From assembly GCA_002338615.1 (NCBI GenBank), contig DDIS01000208.1:1-24121 (forward strand): a stretch of 24,121 nt of DNA, read 5' to 3'. The notes under the pieces are model-generated. The model saw nothing but the letters and a program-made list of their open reading frames with translations, was not told the origin of the DNA and ran no database searches. Of the stretch, positions 15,143 through 23,376 are shown piece by piece. This DNA comes from Proteobacteria bacterium UBA1844. Its GTDB lineage: Bacteria > Pseudomonadota > Gammaproteobacteria > Steroidobacterales > Woeseiaceae. Each line of letters opens with the position of its first letter. Within the stretch, counting starts at the first letter, position 1. The translations under genes were made by a program, and so were the position numbers.

Positions 15143-15175
15143 AAAGGACATCCACAATATTAAAAGGACACCCAC
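15143..15175 (+). repeat. Two 13-bp direct repeats with 20-bp period in the aminotransferase leader
   Basis: AAAGGACATCCAC (15143-15155) and AAAGGACACCCAC (15163-15175) differ at one base and start exactly 20 bp apart, about two DNA helical turns, so bound proteins would sit on the same face. They lie 118 bp before the ATG. A related AAAGGA occurs at 15093. They could be binding sites for a regulator, or sites in the transcript leader. Confidence 0.45.
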
Positions 15176-15292
15176 CGAACGATTCGCCTTATCCGCCAGC
15201 AATCGCTAACTGAAGACCCACTAACAGGACTGCGGGACAGCCACCGCAGCCAGGCAGGCTTACGGGCCCGCCCGATCAACCGGAGATCAACC

Positions 15293-16615
15293 ATGAGCGC
15301 TGCTCAGAATCAATTTGATGCCCACTGGATGCCATTCACCGCGAATCGCGATTTCAAAAAAAAGCCGCGCGTGATTGAGAGTGCGAGTGGCCACCATTAC
15401 ACGACCGATGACGGCCGCCAGTTGTACGATTTTTTCTCAGGCCTCTGGACCAGCGGCGCTGGCCATTGCCACCCGAAGATCGTGGAGGCCGTGCAAAAGC
15501 AGGTCGCCAAACTGGACTACGCGATTACTTTCCAGGTTGGCAACAGTCAATCGGCAGAACTGGCCCGGCGTGTCGTCGACCTCGCACCGAGCGGTTTTAC
15601 GCAATGTTTTTTCACCAATTCCGGTTCGGAATCAGTCGATTCAGCGCTCAAGATTGCGCTCGGCTACCACCGCGCGCGAGGTGAAGGACATCGAACCCGC
15701 TTCATCGGCCGCGAGCGCGGCTATCATGGTGTCAATTTCGGTGGCATGTCGGTCGGTGGAATGGTGCCAAACCGCAAGGTGTTCAGCGCCAACCTGATGC
15801 CAGGTGTCGATCACATGCGCGCCACCATGGACCTTACACACACTGCATTCAGCCGTGGCCAACCTGAGTGGGGTGCGCACCTCGCCGAAGACCTGGAGCG
15901 TCTCTGTGCCTTGCACGACGGTAGCAATATTGCAGCCGTCATTGTCGAACCGGTTGCTGGGTCAGCCGGTATTCTGCCGCCACCTGTTGGTTATCTCGAA
16001 CGCTTGCGCGAAATTTGCGACAAGCACGGCATTCTGCTGATCTTTGACGAAGTCATCACCGCATTCGGCCGGCTGGGCAAATCCTTTGCCGCGGAATACT
16101 TCAATGTGAAACCGGACATCATCACCACGGCAAAAGGGCTAACCAACGGCGTCATCCCTATGGGCGCGGTACTGGTTACGGAGCGGATTTACGACGCATT
16201 CATGCAAGGTCCGGACAATATGATCGAATTGTTCCACGGCTACACCTATTCCGGGCACCCGGTTGCGGCCGCCGCGGGTATCGCGAGCATGGACGTTTAC
16301 GAGCAGGAAGGTATCTTCGAGCAAGCCAGCGAGCTTAGTGGCCCGTTTGCCGATCTGTTGCACTCGTTCGACGATCATCCACTCGTCAAGGACGTCCGCA
16401 ATTGCGGTCTGATGGGCGCGATCGACCTCGAATCAAGAGACGGCGCACCAGGTGCGCGTGGCACGGAAATGCACAAGCGCTGCTTCTGGGAAGCGGATCT
16501 GATGATTCGCACAGGCGCGGACACGATCGCATTTTCGCCGTTCCTCAATTCAAATCTGAAGGACTGGGAACAGTCTTTTGACAAGATCCGTCACCTGATC
16601 GATACGATCGAATAA
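15293..16615 (+). CDS. bauA: Omega-amino acid (beta-alanine):pyruvate aminotransferase
   Basis: A class III PLP aminotransferase of 440 residues, moving the terminal amino group of beta-alanine (or similar omega-amines) to pyruvate and giving malonate semialdehyde and alanine. The opening AHWMPFTANRDFKKKPRVI and the blocks SGLWTSGAGH, TNSGSESVDSALK (108-120), GRERGYHGVN, VEPVAGSAGILPPPVGYLERLREIC and FHGYTYSGHPVA closely follow the Pseudomonas beta-alanine:pyruvate enzyme. PLP contacts are Asp252 (FDEVITAFGR) and Schiff-base Lys281 (TTAKGLTNG). ATG at 15293 has CCGGAG 9 nt upstream. It is co-directional with the CoA-acylating semialdehyde dehydrogenase 26 bp downstream, the usual partner for the next step, and divergent from the PuuR-like gene. 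The substrate could also be taurine, GABA or a diamine derivative. Confidence 0.9.
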   Translation: MSAAQNQFDAHWMPFTANRDFKKKPRVIESASGHHYTTDDGRQLYDFFSGLWTSGAGHCHPKIVEAVQKQVAKLDYAITFQVGNSQSAELARRVVDLAPSGFTQCFFTNSGSESVDSALKIALGYHRARGEGHRTRFIGRERGYHGVNFGGMSVGGMVPNRKVFSANLMPGVDHMRATMDLTHTAFSRGQPEWGAHLAEDLERLCALHDGSNIAAVIVEPVAGSAGILPPPVGYLERLREICDKHGILLIFDEVITAFGRLGKSFAAEYFNVKPDIITTAKGLTNGVIPMGAVLVTERIYDAFMQGPDNMIELFHGYTYSGHPVAAAAGIASMDVYEQEGIFEQASELSGPFADLLHSFDDHPLVKDVRNCGLMGAIDLESRDGAPGARGTEMHKRCFWEADLMIRTGADTIAFSPFLNSNLKDWEQSFDKIRHLIDTIE

Positions 16616-16641
16616 GCATCCTATAAAATACCGGAGTCAAG

Positions 16642-18171
16642 ATGAACGCTATTCCCGCCGAAAAACTCAATGCAAGTAACACGCTTGGCCACTTTATTGC
16701 TGGTGACGATGTCGCTGACAGCAATCGCTCGATGCCGGTCAGCAATCCGGCAACTGGCAAAGTCGTTCGCCATGTTGCGATGGCTTCGAAAGACACCGTT
16801 CTAAGTGCAATTGCCGCCGCCGAAGCGGCGTTTCTTCCCTGGCGCAACACGCCGCCCGCGAAGCGCGCACAGGTCATGTTCCGCTACAAGCAATTGCTCG
16901 AGGAACATGCCGACGAAATCGTTGCGCTCCTGAGCGAAGAACACGGCAAGGTGCTCGATGATGCAATGGGCGAATTTACCCGGGGCGTCGAGGTCGTGGA
17001 GTATGCCTGCGGTATTCCGGAATTATTGAAAGGCGAATTCTCGAAAAATGCCGGCCCGAGAATCGACAGCTGGTCTGAGCTACAGCCACTCGGTGTCGTC
17101 GCGGGTATTACGCCGTTCAATTTTCCAGCGATGGTGCCGATGTGGATGTTCCCGATGGCTATAGCCTGTGGCAACACGTTCATCCTGAAACCCTCTGAGA
17201 AAGACCCGAGCGCCCCATTGATGCTTGCGCGCCTCCTTAGCGAAGCCGGGTTGCCCGACGGCGTATTCAATGTCGTGAACGGTGACAAGGAAGCGGTCGA
17301 TACGCTGCTCGAGGACCAGCGTGTTCAAGCGGTAAGCTTTGTCGGGTCTACCGCGATCGCGGAGTATATCTATGCAACGGGCACCAGGAATGGCAAGCGC
17401 GTCCAGGCACTTGGTGGTGCAAAGAATCATGCGATCGTCATGCCTGACGCAGACATGGACAATACGGTAAATGCCCTCATCGGGGCCGCGTACGGTTCTT
17501 GCGGTGAACGCTGCATGGCGATCTCGGTTGCCGTCTGTGTCGGCGACGAAACAGCCGATACCATCGTCGGGAGACTAACTGCCAGCCTGGCCGACTTGCG
17601 TGTCGGCAGTGGCGACGACGTGAGTAACAATATGGGACCGCTCGTCACGCGTGAGCATCGCGACAAGGTGAAGGGTTACGTAGATCTTGGCGTAGAGGAA
17701 GGTGCGACACTGGTGGTCGATGGCCGCAACCTCGTTGTCGAAGGACATGAAAACGGCTTTTTCCTCGGCCCATGCCTGTTCGACCACGTCAACGAAAGTA
17801 TGCGCATATACCAGGAAGAAATTTTCGGGCCTGTCCTGTGCATCGTGCGAGCAGAATCGCAGGAACAGGCGATGCGCCTGATCGACGAACACGAATACGG
17901 CAATGGCACCTGCATTTTCACCCGCGATGGCGAAGCCGCACGCTATTTTTCGGACAACATCAAGGTTGGCATGGTGGGTATTAACGTTCCGTTGCCGGTA
18001 CCGGTTGCCTATCACAGCTTCGGCGGCTGGAAACGTTCCCTGTTCGGCGATTTGTATGCTTACGGGCCCGATAGCGTGCGCTTTTATACGCGCCGCAAGA
18101 CCATCACCCAGCGCTGGCCGGCTGGCGGAGTTCGAGAGCAGGCACAATTCGCGTTTCCAAGTACATCCTGA
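16642..18171 (+). CDS. mmsA: CoA-acylating (methyl)malonate-semialdehyde dehydrogenase
   Basis: A 509-residue aldehyde-dehydrogenase-fold enzyme that converts malonate semialdehyde or methylmalonate semialdehyde to acetyl-CoA or propionyl-CoA with NAD+ and CoA, losing CO2. The catalytic Cys291 stands in GSCGERCMAIS, Asn160 in TPFNFPAMVPMWMFP and Lys183 in LKPSEKDPS. The usual ALDH general-base Glu is replaced by GGAKNHAIV, which marks the CoA-acylating MMSDH subgroup. Length matches the family (about 500). GGAG sits 6 nt before the ATG. In context it would finish beta-alanine breakdown begun by the upstream aminotransferase (a BauC role), though valine catabolism is also possible given the nearby branched-chain aminotransferase. 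Confidence 0.94.
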   Translation: MNAIPAEKLNASNTLGHFIAGDDVADSNRSMPVSNPATGKVVRHVAMASKDTVLSAIAAAEAAFLPWRNTPPAKRAQVMFRYKQLLEEHADEIVALLSEEHGKVLDDAMGEFTRGVEVVEYACGIPELLKGEFSKNAGPRIDSWSELQPLGVVAGITPFNFPAMVPMWMFPMAIACGNTFILKPSEKDPSAPLMLARLLSEAGLPDGVFNVVNGDKEAVDTLLEDQRVQAVSFVGSTAIAEYIYATGTRNGKRVQALGGAKNHAIVMPDADMDNTVNALIGAAYGSCGERCMAISVAVCVGDETADTIVGRLTASLADLRVGSGDDVSNNMGPLVTREHRDKVKGYVDLGVEEGATLVVDGRNLVVEGHENGFFLGPCLFDHVNESMRIYQEEIFGPVLCIVRAESQEQAMRLIDEHEYGNGTCIFTRDGEAARYFSDNIKVGMVGINVPLPVPVAYHSFGGWKRSLFGDLYAYGPDSVRFYTRRKTITQRWPAGGVREQAQFAFPSTS

Positions 18172-18193
18172 ACCAATCACGGGTGGCCAATGC

Positions 18194-18234
18194 CGCTCCA
18201 ATCTGGGTAAGATTGCCGAATTCCGATTGGAGCG
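18194..18234 (+). promoter_or_regulatory. Perfect 10-bp hairpin sequestering the ribosome binding site of the MBL gene
   Basis: CGCTCCAATC (18194-18203) is the exact reverse complement of GATTGGAGCG (18225-18234), with a 21-nt loop. The 3' arm contains GGAG (18229-18232), the Shine-Dalgarno of the ATG at 18240. In RNA the site would be paired in a stem with six G-C pairs, so translation may depend on opening it by ribosome approach, temperature, a protein or an antisense RNA. It could instead be a DNA operator dyad. Confidence 0.55.
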
Positions 18235-18239
18235 AAACA

Positions 18240-19118
18240 ATGCTACGAATTATTCTCGCCTTGCTGCTGGCGGGTTGGGCAGCAGTTGCTGGCGCGCAGA
18301 ATACCGCAACGTCGTTCAAGTCCACTGAAGTTTCGCCTGGCATTTACGTGCTGGCTGGGGCGGACGGGTTTGGCGGCGGCAACATGGCACTGGTGATCGG
18401 CAAGGATTTCGTCGCAATGATCGACGACGGTATTGAACCGTTAGCGCCGACGCTGCTTGCTAAAGTCAAACAGCTGGCAGGCAGGCCGGTCAATTTTATC
18501 ATTAATACCCATCTGCACGGCGATCACGCGGGGGGCAACGCGCACTTTGCCGAAAATGCTGTGGTCATCTTCGGTCACGACAATATCCGCAGTCGCCTGG
18601 TACTGGACGCCACACCGGCCGGCGGCAGTTCCGGCCTGCCGGTGGTGACTTTCGCAGAGGGTATCAATTTTCACCTCGGCGGCATTGCAGCGGAGGTGCT
18701 GCACCTGCCGCGCGCTCATACGGATGGTGATGCCGCAATTTTTTTCCCTGAAGTAAATGTGCTCCATACCGGCGATATATTTTTCAATCAACTATTCCCG
18801 TTTATCGATCTCGACAACGGCGGCAGCGTGGACGGTTACATCGCTGCACAAAGAAAGTTGCTGGAAATGACGAATGACCAGACGAAAATCATCCCCGGCC
18901 ACGGCGATATTGCAAGCAAAGCGGAGCTCGAAAGAGACCTGCAAATGCTGATTGACTGCAGGTCGCGCATTGCAGCTCTGTTCGACAGCGGCGAAAGTGA
19001 GGAAGAGATCGTCGCTGCCAATCCGCTGGCTGACTATCACGATGCCTATAATTGGGGATTCATTACAACCGAACTGATGACGCGCACCTTGTACCGTGCG
19101 CTGGCCCGTGGAAACTGA
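18240..19118 (+). CDS. Secreted MBL-fold metallo-hydrolase
   Basis: A 292-residue metallo-beta-lactamase-fold hydrolase with a signal peptide MLRIILALLLAGWAAVAGAQ (cleavage after AGA), so periplasmic. Zinc ligands follow the family order: HLHGDH (His91, His93, Asp95, His96), His160 (RAHTDGD), Asp179 (HTGDIFF) and His221 (PGHGD). The substrate is not evident: similar proteins include quinoprotein-associated hydrolases, lactonases and uncharacterised relatives of class B beta-lactamases, and I see no feature making it a resistance enzyme. ATG at 18240 was chosen over upstream in-frame starts because the signal peptide begins there and GGAG lies 7 nt upstream. That site is buried in a hairpin. 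The M20 dipeptidase gene starts 3 bp after its stop, indicating co-translation. Confidence 0.9.
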   Translation: MLRIILALLLAGWAAVAGAQNTATSFKSTEVSPGIYVLAGADGFGGGNMALVIGKDFVAMIDDGIEPLAPTLLAKVKQLAGRPVNFIINTHLHGDHAGGNAHFAENAVVIFGHDNIRSRLVLDATPAGGSSGLPVVTFAEGINFHLGGIAAEVLHLPRAHTDGDAAIFFPEVNVLHTGDIFFNQLFPFIDLDNGGSVDGYIAAQRKLLEMTNDQTKIIPGHGDIASKAELERDLQMLIDCRSRIAALFDSGESEEEIVAANPLADYHDAYNWGFITTELMTRTLYRALARGN

Positions 19119-19121
19119 CGC

Positions 19122-20555
19122 ATGGATAATGAGAAGACCGCAAAATTTGTCAATGACGTCTGGGATTCATCAATTATTCCGAAGCTCTGCGACTACATCC
19201 GCATCCCTAACAAGTCACCACATTTTGACCCGGACTGGGCAGCACATGGCCATATGGAGCGAGCTGTCAGCCTGCTGGAAGGCTGGTGCAGGGAACAGCC
19301 CATAGCAGGCATGAGCGTCGAAGTCGTGCGTATCGAAGGACGCACGCCTGTATTGTTTATTGACGTACCTGGCGCTTCGGACGATGTCGTATTGCTGTAC
19401 GGGCACTACGACAAGCAGCCGGAATTCAGTGGCTGGCACAGCGATCTTGACCCGTGGAAGCCGGTAATCAAGGACGGCAAACTTTACGGTCGCGGCGGCG
19501 CAGACGACGGCTACGCGACCTTCGGTTCGCTGACCGCGATTCGCGCTTTGCAGGAACAGGGGGTGCCGCACGCGCACTGTGTCGTCCTTATCGAAGGTTG
19601 CGAGGAATCGGGCAGCTTTGACCTGCCTTTTTATATCGACTTGTTGCAGGATCGCATTGGCGCGCCCAGCCTGGTCGTATGCCTGGATGCCGAGTGCGGC
19701 AACTACGATCAACTTTGGTGCACGACGTCGCTGCGTGGCAATCTGACCGGCGAACTCAACGTCGAAGTATTGACCGAGGGCGTACACTCGGGCGCAGCTG
19801 GCGGTATCGTCCCATCGAGCTTTCGTATTGCGCGCCAGCTCCTGAGCCAGGTTGAAGACGAGGCGACCGGCAGGATATTGCTGGATGCATTGCACGTGGA
19901 CATTCCGCCACAACGCATCGCTCAGGCCGAACTGGCTGCAGAAACGCTGGGCCGAAGTGTGTATACCAAGTATCCCTGGGCCGTGCACGACGCTGCACCG
20001 GTCGAATCGCCGCAAGAGCTGTTGTTGAACAACACCTGGCGACCGTCGCTCAGCGTTACCGGCGCGGAAGGACTGCCCGCTATCGTTAACGCCGGCAACG
20101 TTCAATTACCAAAGACCTGCCTCAAGTTATCGTTTCGCCTGCCGCCGACCTGCGACGCGGAGGCCGCGACAGGAGCTGTTGCAAAGGCGTTTGCAAACGA
20201 TGTGGCGTCGCTCGCACGCGTTGAGTTTCATGCCGATTCCGCGGCTGCGGGTTGGAATGCACCGTCCGTCGCTGACTGGTTGCACGAGTCAATGCAAACT
20301 GCTTCCGGGCATTTTTTTGGCAAACCTTCAATGTACATGGGCACCGGCGGCACAATACCCTTCATGGGCCTGCTGGGCGAAAAGTTCCCCGACGCACAAT
20401 TCCTGGTGACCGGTTTGCTTGGCCCCAAATCAAACGCACATGGACCGAACGAATTCCTGCACATTGAAACCGGCAAACGGCTGACCAGTTGCGTTGCACA
20501 GGTTCTTGAAGATCACTTTCGTCGCGCCCGTAAATCGGCAACTGAGAATGCCTGA
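19122..20555 (+). CDS. M20-family dipeptidase, carnosinase (CNDP) type
   Basis: A 477-residue cytoplasmic zinc dipeptidase without signal peptide. It aligns by motif with the carnosinase/cytosolic non-specific dipeptidase group: LLYGHYDKQP (His95, Asp97), DPWKPVIKDGKLYGRGGADD (Asp128), IEGCEESGS (Glu161, Glu162), the ligand in CLDAECGNYDQLW, and a final His in SNAHGPNEFLH. The canonical ADDKG is ADDGY here, a local change beside the metal ligand. Length is as expected (about 475). The start lies 3 bp after the MBL stop with only a weak GGA upstream, suggesting coupling. Beside a beta-alanine aminotransferase, a beta-alanyl dipeptide substrate such as carnosine is attractive but unproven. The last 43 bp overlap the convergent GGDEF gene. 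Confidence 0.9.
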   Translation: MDNEKTAKFVNDVWDSSIIPKLCDYIRIPNKSPHFDPDWAAHGHMERAVSLLEGWCREQPIAGMSVEVVRIEGRTPVLFIDVPGASDDVVLLYGHYDKQPEFSGWHSDLDPWKPVIKDGKLYGRGGADDGYATFGSLTAIRALQEQGVPHAHCVVLIEGCEESGSFDLPFYIDLLQDRIGAPSLVVCLDAECGNYDQLWCTTSLRGNLTGELNVEVLTEGVHSGAAGGIVPSSFRIARQLLSQVEDEATGRILLDALHVDIPPQRIAQAELAAETLGRSVYTKYPWAVHDAAPVESPQELLLNNTWRPSLSVTGAEGLPAIVNAGNVQLPKTCLKLSFRLPPTCDAEAATGAVAKAFANDVASLARVEFHADSAAAGWNAPSVADWLHESMQTASGHFFGKPSMYMGTGGTIPFMGLLGEKFPDAQFLVTGLLGPKSNAHGPNEFLHIETGKRLTSCVAQVLEDHFRRARKSATENA

Positions 20556-21439
20556 TCCGCGTGCGGCGAATCAGGGCGCGAATATTCTTCGATCAGGAAC
20601 CCGCTCTGCGTTCGTTTCTTGACCGTATACATGAGGCGGTCGGCGATATCGAGCGCTTCATCGATGGGCGGAAACGGCGCATTGAGGACAATCGCACCGA
20701 TACTGAATCCTATTGGCCATCGGTTTTCTGCCGCAAGGCCCCGCAACGCAGGGATAATCTCGGCAAGTAATGCCCTCGCGCCGTCGGTGCCTGTTTCCGG
20801 CAGCATCATTGCGAACTCGTCTCCGCCCATTCGCGCCACGAGATCCGAGTCCCGCAGACGCTTGGTCAATACAGCCGCTACTTTCTGCAGCACTTCGTCG
20901 CCGGCGCTATGACCGAGTTGGTCGTTAATTTGCTTGAAATTGTCAATATCAAGATACGCAATCGAAACCGAGTGCGACCGACGTTCTGAAAGCCGAAACA
21001 CAAAATGACAACGGCGTTCAAACGCGCGGCGATTAATGATTCCAGTAAGGCTGTCGGTATCCGCAAGCATTACATGCATTCTCAATAAACTCCGCAATTT
21101 GATCAACAGTGCGGCGGTGACCGTAAAAAACCCGAGTCGCACCCCGGCGTTCCAGACGGGAATAAGCAAGTTGTCGTAGTGAATGCTGGCAAGGTCAACC
21201 GCAAACCAGGTTGCCGCTGAACCAATGCAGGTAACGATTGCGAGCGGGCGAGCCCCATACCAGGACGCCACCGCGACCGGTATCAGGTAAAAAATCGCGA
21301 ATGATATCTTTGGTCCTGTCAGGTAGTCGGCGGATGCGACACAGAACAACGTTGTGGCCACCGCTACCAGCAATCCGCAGGGCGACAGTCGCGACATGAG
21401 CGCATGCAATGTAGCAATCATCACTCTTCGGGAACGCAC
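20513..21439 (-). CDS. Membrane-bound diguanylate cyclase (GGDEF)
   Basis: A 308-residue inner-membrane enzyme making cyclic di-GMP from two GTP. Residues about 20-118 hold four to five hydrophobic segments (CGLLVAVATTLFCVA, ISFAIFYLIPVAVASWYG, and the tract around NAGVRLGFFTVTAALLI), a sensor region common in proteobacterial GGDEF proteins. The GGDEF domain starts at DTDSLTGIINRRAF, has metal ligand Asp164 in YLDIDNFKQIND, and intact active motif GGDEF at 205-209. An RxxD product-inhibition site (RDSD, 196-199) lies exactly five residues before it, so activity and feedback are both predicted. There is no EAL domain. The start is GTG at 21439 or ATG at 21421; ribosome binding sites do not settle it. 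The 3' end overlaps the convergent dipeptidase gene. Confidence 0.93.
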   Translation of the reverse strand: MRSRRVMIATLHALMSRLSPCGLLVAVATTLFCVASADYLTGPKISFAIFYLIPVAVASWYGARPLAIVTCIGSAATWFAVDLASIHYDNLLIPVWNAGVRLGFFTVTAALLIKLRSLLRMHVMLADTDSLTGIINRRAFERRCHFVFRLSERRSHSVSIAYLDIDNFKQINDQLGHSAGDEVLQKVAAVLTKRLRDSDLVARMGGDEFAMMLPETGTDGARALLAEIIPALRGLAAENRWPIGFSIGAIVLNAPFPPIDEALDIADRLMYTVKKRTQSGFLIEEYSRPDSPHADQAFSVADLRARRK

Positions 21440-21475
21440 CTGAGGGCTTCGACGGCAGGCCGGATGCGCAAGATT

Positions 21476-21485
21476 TTACGCGTAA
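21476..21485. promoter_or_regulatory. Palindrome TTACGCGTAA in the GGDEF/Omp85 divergent gap
   Basis: A perfect 10-bp palindrome 37 bp upstream of the GGDEF start, in the 217-bp divergent intergenic region. Nearby TATAGT resembles a -10, but no -35 is at a sensible distance. No other clear promoter or structure is seen in this gap. It may be an operator or chance. Confidence 0.2.
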
Positions 21486-21656
21486 TTTCCAGACAATGCC
21501 TATATAGTGGCGCCTCAAGCGGATTATGCCACCCGCCACGGCTCGCAAGTATGACATATGACGGATTGATACCGTTGTGGCACGCGAATCACGCCATGTA
21601 AGGCCGGAAACCGTTTAAACTGAATCCGTTCGCCGGGCAAGCGTGACTCCAAACTA

Positions 21657-23315
21657 TTGCATAAGCATTCTCAAATCGCATTTCAAAACTCGCAGGTAAT
21701 CGGCCACCTGATCGCTACGATCGGGCTGGTGATTACCGCGGCAGGCGTACAGGCCGAGACGGCGGCAAACCTCGAATCCAGCAAGGAAATTCCGACCGAC
21801 GCCAGAATTAGCTCGGTCACAATCGTTCGCGACAATATCTTCAACCTGGCGAACAGCAAAGAAGACAACGCCTTGTACAGGCTTATCAATCGCCTGCACA
21901 TCGTCACGCGCCAGGATACGATCGAGAAACAGCTGCTGTTCGCACAAGGCGACCAGTACACGCAACGCTTGATCGATGAATCGGAACGGATCCTGCGTGG
22001 CAACAAGTACCTGTACGATGCCTCGATAACGCCGACGGTGAACAAGGCAGGCAACGTCGATGTAAGAGTCTGGAGTCGGGACATCTGGACCTTGACCCCG
22101 GAAATAACGCTCTCGCGCAGCGGCGGCGAAAACAAGACCGCGTTTGGTATTGAGGAATCGAACCTGCTCGGCCGCGGGCAACGGCTTGAGGCAACCTGGG
22201 CCAAGGACGTTGAGCGGTCATCTGTCACGTTCGAATTTTCCGATCGCCAGTTCATGAATAGCTGGGTCGCGCTGGATTTACTGATTGCGGACAACTCGGA
22301 CGGACATTCGCGCCGACTATCGGTCGTCAAACCTTTCCATGCACTCGACGCCCGGCATGCTGGTGGCTTGACCGCCTACGACGACGATCGACGCAGCACC
22401 TTCTATGATCTTGGCGACGAAGCCGCCGAGTATCGCCACCAACGCAAGTCCCTGGTTGCATTCGGAGGCTTTTCCCACGGCCTGAAGAACGGCTGGGTGC
22501 GTCGCTGGACGTACGGCGCGGTATACGACGACAACCATTTCCTGCCTGTGCAGGAGCCGACGCTGCCGCAGGTCATTCCGCCTGATCGCAAACTCGTCTA
22601 CCCGTTTGCTGGTTTCGAAATTCTCGAAGACCGTTTTGAGAAATCTGCCAACAGCAATCAGATTGATCGCGTCGAGGATTTTTTCCTCGGCACACGCCTG
22701 GCCCTTACTCTTGGCTGGTCGGATACGGGTTTTGGCGCAGACCGGGACGCGCTCATTTACACATTGACGGCAAATCACAGCTACGGGTCGATGAAACGCT
22801 CGGCGCTGTTGCTCTCCGGCGGCCTGCGTGGCCGCGACGAAGGCGGCACACTCGCAAACGCAACCGCGGATATGTCAGCCAGGCTCTATTTACGTCAATC
22901 CGAAAGGCTGCTGTTCTTTACCCAGGTGACCGGCGTGCTTGGCCATAACCTGGATGAAGACCAACCGGTGGAAATTGGTGGTGACACCGGGCTGCGTGGC
23001 TACCCACTTCGTTACCAGGCCGGTGAAAGCAGCCTCATCGTGAGCGTCGAGCAGCGCTATTTCACGAACTGGTATCCCTTTCGGCTGGTACGCGTCGGCG
23101 CCGCCGTGTTTGCGGATGCCGGACGTGTATGGGGTCCCAACGAACTCAACTCGCCTAACCTGGGCTGGCTCAGCGATATCGGCTTCGGCCTTCGTTTTGC
23201 GCCCACCCGGCTTGGGACAACGAAGGTCTTTCACCTGGACATCGCGTTTCCGCTCGGTGGCGCTGAAGACATCGATAGCGTACAGGTACTGTTCTCTGCC
23301 AAACGTAGCTTCTGA
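21657..23315 (+). CDS. Omp85-superfamily (BamA/TamA-like) outer-membrane protein with one POTRA
   Basis: A 552-residue outer-membrane protein. A signal peptide (hydrophobic core HLIATIGLVITAAG, cleavage after VQA at about 33) leads to one POTRA-like region (about 50-138: ISSVTIVRDNIFNL, then LFAQGDQYTQRLIDESERIL, then YLYDASITPTV). The rest is beta-barrel. GLRGYPLRY (445-453) carries the RGY motif of barrel loop 6, and the protein ends in SAKRSF with a C-terminal Phe, the signal recognised by the BAM machinery. BamA has five POTRAs and TamA three, so this is a shorter family member, possibly for insertion or export of a specific partner. TTG at 21657 is the only usable start: the upstream in-frame stop is at 21621-21623, no ATG precedes the signal peptide, and no strong Shine-Dalgarno is seen. 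Confidence 0.85.
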   Translation: MHKHSQIAFQNSQVIGHLIATIGLVITAAGVQAETAANLESSKEIPTDARISSVTIVRDNIFNLANSKEDNALYRLINRLHIVTRQDTIEKQLLFAQGDQYTQRLIDESERILRGNKYLYDASITPTVNKAGNVDVRVWSRDIWTLTPEITLSRSGGENKTAFGIEESNLLGRGQRLEATWAKDVERSSVTFEFSDRQFMNSWVALDLLIADNSDGHSRRLSVVKPFHALDARHAGGLTAYDDDRRSTFYDLGDEAAEYRHQRKSLVAFGGFSHGLKNGWVRRWTYGAVYDDNHFLPVQEPTLPQVIPPDRKLVYPFAGFEILEDRFEKSANSNQIDRVEDFFLGTRLALTLGWSDTGFGADRDALIYTLTANHSYGSMKRSALLLSGGLRGRDEGGTLANATADMSARLYLRQSERLLFFTQVTGVLGHNLDEDQPVEIGGDTGLRGYPLRYQAGESSLIVSVEQRYFTNWYPFRLVRVGAAVFADAGRVWGPNELNSPNLGWLSDIGFGLRFAPTRLGTTKVFHLDIAFPLGGAEDIDSVQVLFSAKRSF

Positions 23316-23376
23316 CAGCTCGCGAGGGCCAACAGCGGCTTCTTCCTGGCGTCTCCAAGACCTCGCGCCTTCCAGC

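Noticed and set aside
18240..19118. MBL-fold protein as a beta-lactamase resistance gene
   Set aside because: The fold and zinc ligands are shared by many hydrolases, and nothing in motifs or context points to beta-lactams.
19215..20105. 296-codon open frame on the minus strand
   Set aside because: Shadow of the M20 dipeptidase gene, which has all catalytic motifs on the plus strand.
23321..23367. CGCGAGG/CCTCGCG inverted pair between Omp85 and S74 genes as a terminator
   Set aside because: Seven-base arms with a 33-nt loop and no T tract; too weak to call although the convergent position fits.
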